From a bacterium (lineage in GTDB: Bacteria; Hydrogenedentota; Hydrogenedentia; Hydrogenedentiales; SLHB01): a stretch of DNA of 16,008 nt. A program made the translations under genes and the position numbers. This document shows, in pieces, positions 14,798 through 16,008 of this stretch. Where the stretch lies: contig JAAEQP010001059.1 in assembly GCA_024231375.1 (NCBI GenBank), positions 1-16,008 of the forward strand, in the 5' to 3' direction. The notes beneath the pieces are model-generated. The model was given only the letters and a program-made list of their open reading frames with translations. It made no database searches and was not told where the DNA came from. The stretch's first letter is position 1, and each line of letters opens with the position of its first letter.

Positions 14798-15505
14798 TCA
14801 GAGGCCCTGGCCCAGCGCCGCGACGGGGAGGTACAGCGCCAGGAGCAGAGCAACGATGCAGAACAGCAACCCAAAGACAGAGACCGCCCCGAACGCCCGG
14901 CGCGCCTTGCTCTCGGCCGGCAGCCAGAGGTAGACGCCTACCATCAGGACGACGCCTATGGGATAGGCGACGAAACCCATGGCGACGTTGCTGAACACGT
15001 GGCAGACGCTGACCGCGATGCGCGCCGGCACAGGCAATTCAGCGCCGAGGTTACTGAACACTTCGACGACTCTGGGCGACATGAAGACCATGAAGAGCCA
15101 CAGAACTGCGGCCTCCACCCCCAGCACGCTCAGGAACAGCCAAGGGAAACGGCCTTTTCTATCCTTCAGCACCGACACGTCCTGGTCCCACGGCAACACG
15201 ATGAACAGGACCAGATACACGAGGATGGCCGTACCACCAGTGAAGAGGAATGCCAGCAGGAAGAGCAGTCGAACCGTGGAAGTCTCCATGCCAAGCTTCG
15301 CGGCGATCCCGGCGCATACACCGCCCAGTTGCCGATTGGCCCAGGATTTCCTGAGCCGGTCCACCTCGCGGGCACCCTTGGAAGCTTGATTGGCCTCCTC
15401 AGTCTCCAGAGCAGACCTCAGCGTCCGATAATCTTCGTCCGTGATGCGGCCTTCGGCAAACAACAGGTCCAGGTGCTCGACCGACGTGGCGTCTGACGCA
15501 CTCAT
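14798..15505 (-). CDS. PspC-domain multi-pass membrane protein
   Basis: A 235-residue protein. The N-terminus (about 10-36, LDLLFAEGRITDEDYRTLRSAL) resembles a SHOCT-like helical hairpin. A PspC domain follows (about 52-107) with LGGVCAGIAAKLGMETSTVRLLF and a membrane segment ending LVLFIVLPW. Three more membrane segments are predicted at about 119-141, 163-193 and 206-228. The piece LGAELPVPARIAVSVCHVF (153-171) weakly resembles the repeated region of GspF/PilC-type secretion proteins. PspC proteins take part in envelope-stress responses. The ATG at 15505 has GGAGGATGGAG upstream, and the gene follows the DUF2089 gene by 22 bp, so they form one operon. The exact role of this longer PspC variant is not known. 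Confidence 0.85.
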   Translation of the reverse strand: MSASDATSVEHLDLLFAEGRITDEDYRTLRSALETEEANQASKGAREVDRLRKSWANRQLGGVCAGIAAKLGMETSTVRLLFLLAFLFTGGTAILVYLVLFIVLPWDQDVSVLKDRKGRFPWLFLSVLGVEAAVLWLFMVFMSPRVVEVFSNLGAELPVPARIAVSVCHVFSNVAMGFVAYPIGVVLMVGVYLWLPAESKARRAFGAVSVFGLLFCIVALLLALYLPVAALGQGL

Positions 15506-15527
15506 GACTCCATCCTCCCCACATTCC

Positions 15528-15902
15528 CTACCCCGTGTAGAGGTCGTTGATGATTGCCGCGGCCTCTTCAGCCGTCACCTCTCCCTCGGCGACCCGGTCC
15601 AGGACGGCCTTCTTGGCGGCATCACGGGACCGAATCTCGCGGTAGTGGTCGATGACCTTGTCGAGGCGGTTCCGAATGGCCGTGTACCCCATCCCGGACC
15701 CGCGGGCCAGCGCCTTGATGTTGAACCCGGCCAGCAGGTATTCCTCCAGGAACTCCCGTTCATCCGGGTTTAGCAACTCAAACATGGTCCGCTTGAACCG
15801 TCCGCGGACCTCCACCCCGCATGAGGGGCAATCCATGACCGCCGGCCGCATGGCGGCCTCGCAGTAGGGGCATGCCGTGCTGTGTAGAGTCTCGGGTTTC
15901 AT
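15528..15902 (-). CDS. DUF2089 family zinc-ribbon/helix-turn-helix protein
   Basis: A 124-residue probable regulator. An N-terminal zinc ribbon has C11-x2-C14 and C25-x2-C28 (ACPYC, DCPSC). Next is the DUF2089 core (about 33-85) with LNPDEREFLEEYLLAGFNIK, then a helix-turn-helix-like segment ALARGSGMGYTAIRNRLDKV. The C-terminus (DRVAEGEVTAEEAAAIIND) resembles the short helical tail seen in SHOCT-like proteins. The ATG at 15902 is preferred to the in-frame one at 15941, since the product then begins just before the zinc ribbon; a GGGG lies just upstream. It precedes the PspC gene, a pairing found in several phyla, so it may control that gene. DNA binding is inferred from the fold only. Confidence 0.82.
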   Translation of the reverse strand: MKPETLHSTACPYCEAAMRPAVMDCPSCGVEVRGRFKRTMFELLNPDEREFLEEYLLAGFNIKALARGSGMGYTAIRNRLDKVIDHYREIRSRDAAKKAVLDRVAEGEVTAEEAAAIINDLYTG

Positions 15903-15935
15903 GACCCCAGTATGGCACGACGAAGGCCAATCGAT

Positions 15936-15948
15936 CAACATAATGTTG
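15936..15948. promoter_or_regulatory. Palindrome upstream of the DUF2089 gene
   Basis: CAACAT-A-ATGTTG is a perfect inverted repeat about 34 bp before the DUF2089 ATG, in an AT-rich stretch (15930-16008) that differs from the GC-rich genes. It may be an operator in the promoter region. No -35/-10 pair could be assigned with confidence. Confidence 0.35.
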
Positions 15949-16008
15949 CGGTGATTTCCACTTTACCCCAATAATATTTCGAGCTAGTACACTAATTTGG
16001 ACCCGAGA

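Noticed and set aside
1..16008. CRISPR array, tRNA or rRNA genes, transposase genes
   Set aside because: No regularly spaced direct repeats, no cloverleaf or rRNA-like stretches, and no transposase or integrase motifs were seen on either strand.

Overview
The window is GC-rich bacterial DNA, densely coded, with good Shine-Dalgarno sequences. It carries ten protein genes in five transcription blocks. A signal-peptide-bearing outer-membrane barrel protein implies a diderm cell. The gene content (Tat-exported sulfatase and Gfo/Idh/MocA proteins, DUF1080, BlaI plus M56 with a large extra domain, DUF2089 next to PspC) and the many hairpin repeats fit a heterotroph of the Planctomycetota or Hydrogenedentota type. 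The taxonomic guess is inference from gene content only.

Layout. At 60-4744 (+) a GH38 alpha-mannosidase is followed by a Tat-exported sulfatase, with a hairpin repeat between them. At 4962-9123 (-) there is a compact operon in the order blaI-like repressor, M56 (BlaR1-like) membrane metallopeptidase with a C-terminal region of about 755 residues, and a small cupin. It is driven by a well-formed promoter at 9162-9190 that is overlapped by a perfect 14-bp palindrome. At 9486-11057 (-) lies an alginate-export-type outer-membrane porin with a strong terminator hairpin. A 414-bp divergent intergenic region separates it from 11472-13525 (+), which holds an exported DUF1080 protein and a Tat-exported Gfo/Idh/MocA oxidoreductase. 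At 13919-14698 (-) is a HpcH/HpaI-type aldolase. At 14798-15902 (-) a DUF2089 regulator precedes a PspC-domain membrane protein.

How the genes may work together. GH38 and sulfatase suggest use of a sulfated, mannose-containing glycan. The porin, DUF1080 protein, Gfo/Idh oxidoreductase and aldolase suggest uptake, oxidative cleavage and breakdown of saccharides. The BlaI-M56-cupin operon looks like a self-regulated signalling unit whose sensor domain is not the penicillin-binding domain of classical BlaR1. DUF2089-PspC is probably a separate envelope-stress type unit.

Repeats are the second theme. One hairpin family is built on GGGACTGTCCC-like words (3204-3268, 13818-13880, half copy 13612-13625). 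A second family has GTGCCACC/GGTGGCAC ends and an inner hairpin at each end (4791-4860, 9293-9394). A common CCCTCTCCC/GGGAGAGGG hairpin sits at 13642-13680. Next to one repeat, at 13768-13815, is what looks like the 3' tail of a second, divergent aldolase gene. It matches the intact gene in protein sequence but differs at third codon positions. No tRNA, rRNA, CRISPR array or transposase gene was seen.
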